Source: Catenulispora sp. GP43 (lineage in GTDB: Bacteria > Actinomycetota > Actinomycetes > Streptomycetales > Catenulisporaceae). Taken from it: a stretch of 64,000 bases of DNA. Position 1 is the stretch's first letter. Each line of letters opens with the position of its first letter. Shown in pieces: positions 62,916 to 64,000 of this stretch. Location of the stretch: NCBI RefSeq assembly GCF_041260665.1, contig NZ_JBGCCT010000015.1:124001-188000 (forward strand). The letters run 5' to 3'. Made by a program: the position numbers and the translations under genes. The notes under the pieces were generated by a model. That model had not been told where the DNA came from, ran no database searches, and was given only the letters and a program-made list of their open reading frames with translations.

Positions 62916-64000
62916 TCAGCCGCTCTTCTCCCCCTGATTACCGATGATCCGCGGCAACTCCCCCCGCGACGAGACCCCCAGCCGCCGATACACCCGCCCC
63001 AGATGCGCCTCGACCGTCCGAGGGCTGAGGAACAGCCGCTGCGCGATCTCCCGCGACCGCATCCCCTCGGCGGCGAGCGCCGCGATCTCGCGTTCCCGGT
63101 CGCTCAGCATGCCCAGCGGCCCGTTGCCTTGCGCCCGCGCCGCGTCGCCGCCGTCCGTACCATCGCCGTCCGTGCCGCCGCCGGCATCCGCGTCCCCGTC
63201 GCTCCGGCCGGTCTCCAACTCGGCCCGCGCGCGGGCCGTGTCCTCCTGCACCCACAGCGCGCCGAGCGCGTCCGCTGCGGCCGAAGCCGCGTCCAGCCAC
63301 ACCAGCGCCGCGTCGTGACCCTGCACGGCGTCGGCCGCGGCGGCGCCCATCGCCTGGGTCCAGGCCCGCTGGATCGGTGCGCCGGCGCGGTCGAAGCGGT
63401 CCGCGGCCCGTTCGAAGAGGTCCATGGCCAGTTCGGGGCGGCCGTCGGCGAGGTGGAGTGCGGCGCGGGCGCGCATGGCGCTCGCGGTCTGGCCGGGCAG
63501 GGCGAGCCGGGCCGCGGCGGACTCCGCGTCCTCGGTCCAGTGGCGTGCCGCCGCCAGGTCGCCGCAGCGGAGGGCGGCCATGGCCATCACGCCCTTGAGC
63601 GACGGTTCCAGTGCGGGCTGCGCCGCCGCCACGTCCTGTCCGTCCGCGCGCTCCAGCATGGTCCGCAGGGCGCCCTCGGGGTCGCCGCCGAGCAGCTGCA
63701 CCTGTGCCGCCAAGCCGAGTGCGCTCAGGGCCCACCAGCTGCGGTGCGATTCGACGTCGGCGATCGCGGACTCGGCGAGCGCCAGGATCTCCCGGACGTC
63801 GCGCTGCCCGCGGGTCCAGATCATCGCCGACGCCCGGACCGCCTTGGCCAGACCGACGCCCTCCTCGGATCCGATGGCGGTGGCGAGCCGTTCGGCCTGC
63901 ACCGCCCACTCCGTGCTTGTGCCCAAGCGGCCGGTGAACAGGTCCACGGAGGCCAGGGCGAGCAGCAGGTGCAGCACCACGTGCAGCTGGGTGCCGCCGC
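62916..64000 (-). CDS. LuxR-family (LAL/TPR-type) regulator, 3' part only
   Basis: About 360 C-terminal residues; the 5' end lies beyond the window. Helical, TPR-like repeats (LLALASVDLFTGRLGTSTEW, ALSALGLAAQVQLLGGDPEG, MRARAALHLADGRPELAMDL) end in a flexible Gly/Asp stretch, followed by a LuxR HTH: LSDREREIAALAAEGMRSRE then IAQRLFLSPRTVEAHLGRVY. The missing N-terminus probably carries an AAA ATPase as in MalT/LAL proteins. Convergent with the CGNR gene (8 bases). Confidence 0.88.
   Translation of the reverse strand, partial: GGTQLHVVLHLLLALASVDLFTGRLGTSTEWAVQAERLATAIGSEEGVGLAKAVRASAMIWTRGQRDVREILALAESAIADVESHRSWWALSALGLAAQVQLLGGDPEGALRTMLERADGQDVAAAQPALEPSLKGVMAMAALRCGDLAAARHWTEDAESAAARLALPGQTASAMRARAALHLADGRPELAMDLFERAADRFDRAGAPIQRAWTQAMGAAAADAVQGHDAALVWLDAASAAADALGALWVQEDTARARAELETGRSDGDADAGGGTDGDGTDGGDAARAQGNGPLGMLSDREREIAALAAEGMRSREIAQRLFLSPRTVEAHLGRVYRRLGVSSRGELPRIIGNQGEKSG

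Overview
This is 64 kb of very GC-rich chromosome from an actinomycete, most likely a mycelial Streptomyces-like or Catenulispora-like organism. The markers are a cobalamin riboswitch ahead of class Ia ribonucleotide reductase, a clpP pair with a PopR/ClgR-type regulator, an RbpA paralogue, a conservon-type GTPase, two DUF5994 genes, sugar ABC transporters that lack their own ATPase, and many GTG starts. The genus is a guess. I see no transposase, phage gene, CRISPR array or rRNA. There is one tRNA (Lys, CTT).

Layout. 1-3.2 kb: 5' part of mltG and a degenerate kinase-membrane-lectin protein, then two abutting gene remnants. 3.2-7.2 kb: a Tat-exported DUF1906/beta-propeller protein, an SGNH esterase, and a divergent TetR/NmrA pair with two matching operators. 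7.2-10.3 kb: a second pair of abutting remnants (kinase N-lobe and LysR N-terminus), a quinone oxidoreductase with a butyrolactone-receptor-like TetR, a PPOX flavoprotein and a DHFR-like protein. 10.4-15 kb: B12 riboswitch, nrdA, nrdB and a BtuF-like protein. 15-17.5 kb: clpP, a serine-less clpP-like gene and a popR-like gene. 18-23.6 kb: an operon of GcvPA, GcvPB, an AcoX-type kinase, an SDR and a GntR regulator. 23.6-31 kb: oligosaccharide ABC importer, GH42 and GH63. 31.2-33.6 kb: thioredoxin, methyltransferase, and an ArsR-type regulator frameshifted at a 7-bp tandem repeat. 33.7-38.1 kb: an APC/KUP-like permease fused to an OB-fold domain, with a KdpE/short-KdpD two-component system. 38.3-44.7 kb: VOC protein, ROK regulator, second sugar ABC importer and LacI regulator. 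44.8-48.4 kb: TetR, PucR-type regulator and an amino-acid permease. 48.6-52.6 kb: PaaX-type regulator and boxC/boxB of aerobic benzoyl-CoA degradation. 52.8-64 kb: orphan CvnD-like GTPase, tag, tRNA-Lys, DUF1330, DUF5994, rbpA paralogue, cold-shock gene, a GT4/alpha-alpha-barrel pair, a second DUF5994, CE4 deacetylase, YjbR, a PD-(D/E)XK-like protein, MFS exporter, CGNR regulator and the 3' part of a LAL regulator.

How the genes work together. Two glycan-uptake modules have their own regulators: GntR with the shared operator region near 23.6 kb, and LacI near 43.6 kb. DNA precursor supply is tied to B12 status. Protein quality control is tied to a PopR-like activator. The benzoyl-CoA genes probably answer to the convergent PaaX-type regulator. 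A recurring feature is a TANNNT hexamer 6 to 8 bases before a start codon with no Shine-Dalgarno sequence, which suggests many leaderless mRNAs.

Most notable: the 7-bp repeat frameshift in the ArsR-type gene; the ClpP-like subunit with alanine in place of the catalytic serine; the B12 riboswitch whose P1 3' strand is shared with a downstream hairpin; the permease-OB fusion that keeps an internal ribosome binding site; and two precise remnant-to-remnant junctions that record deletions. All functions are inferred from sequence motifs read by eye; no database search was possible.
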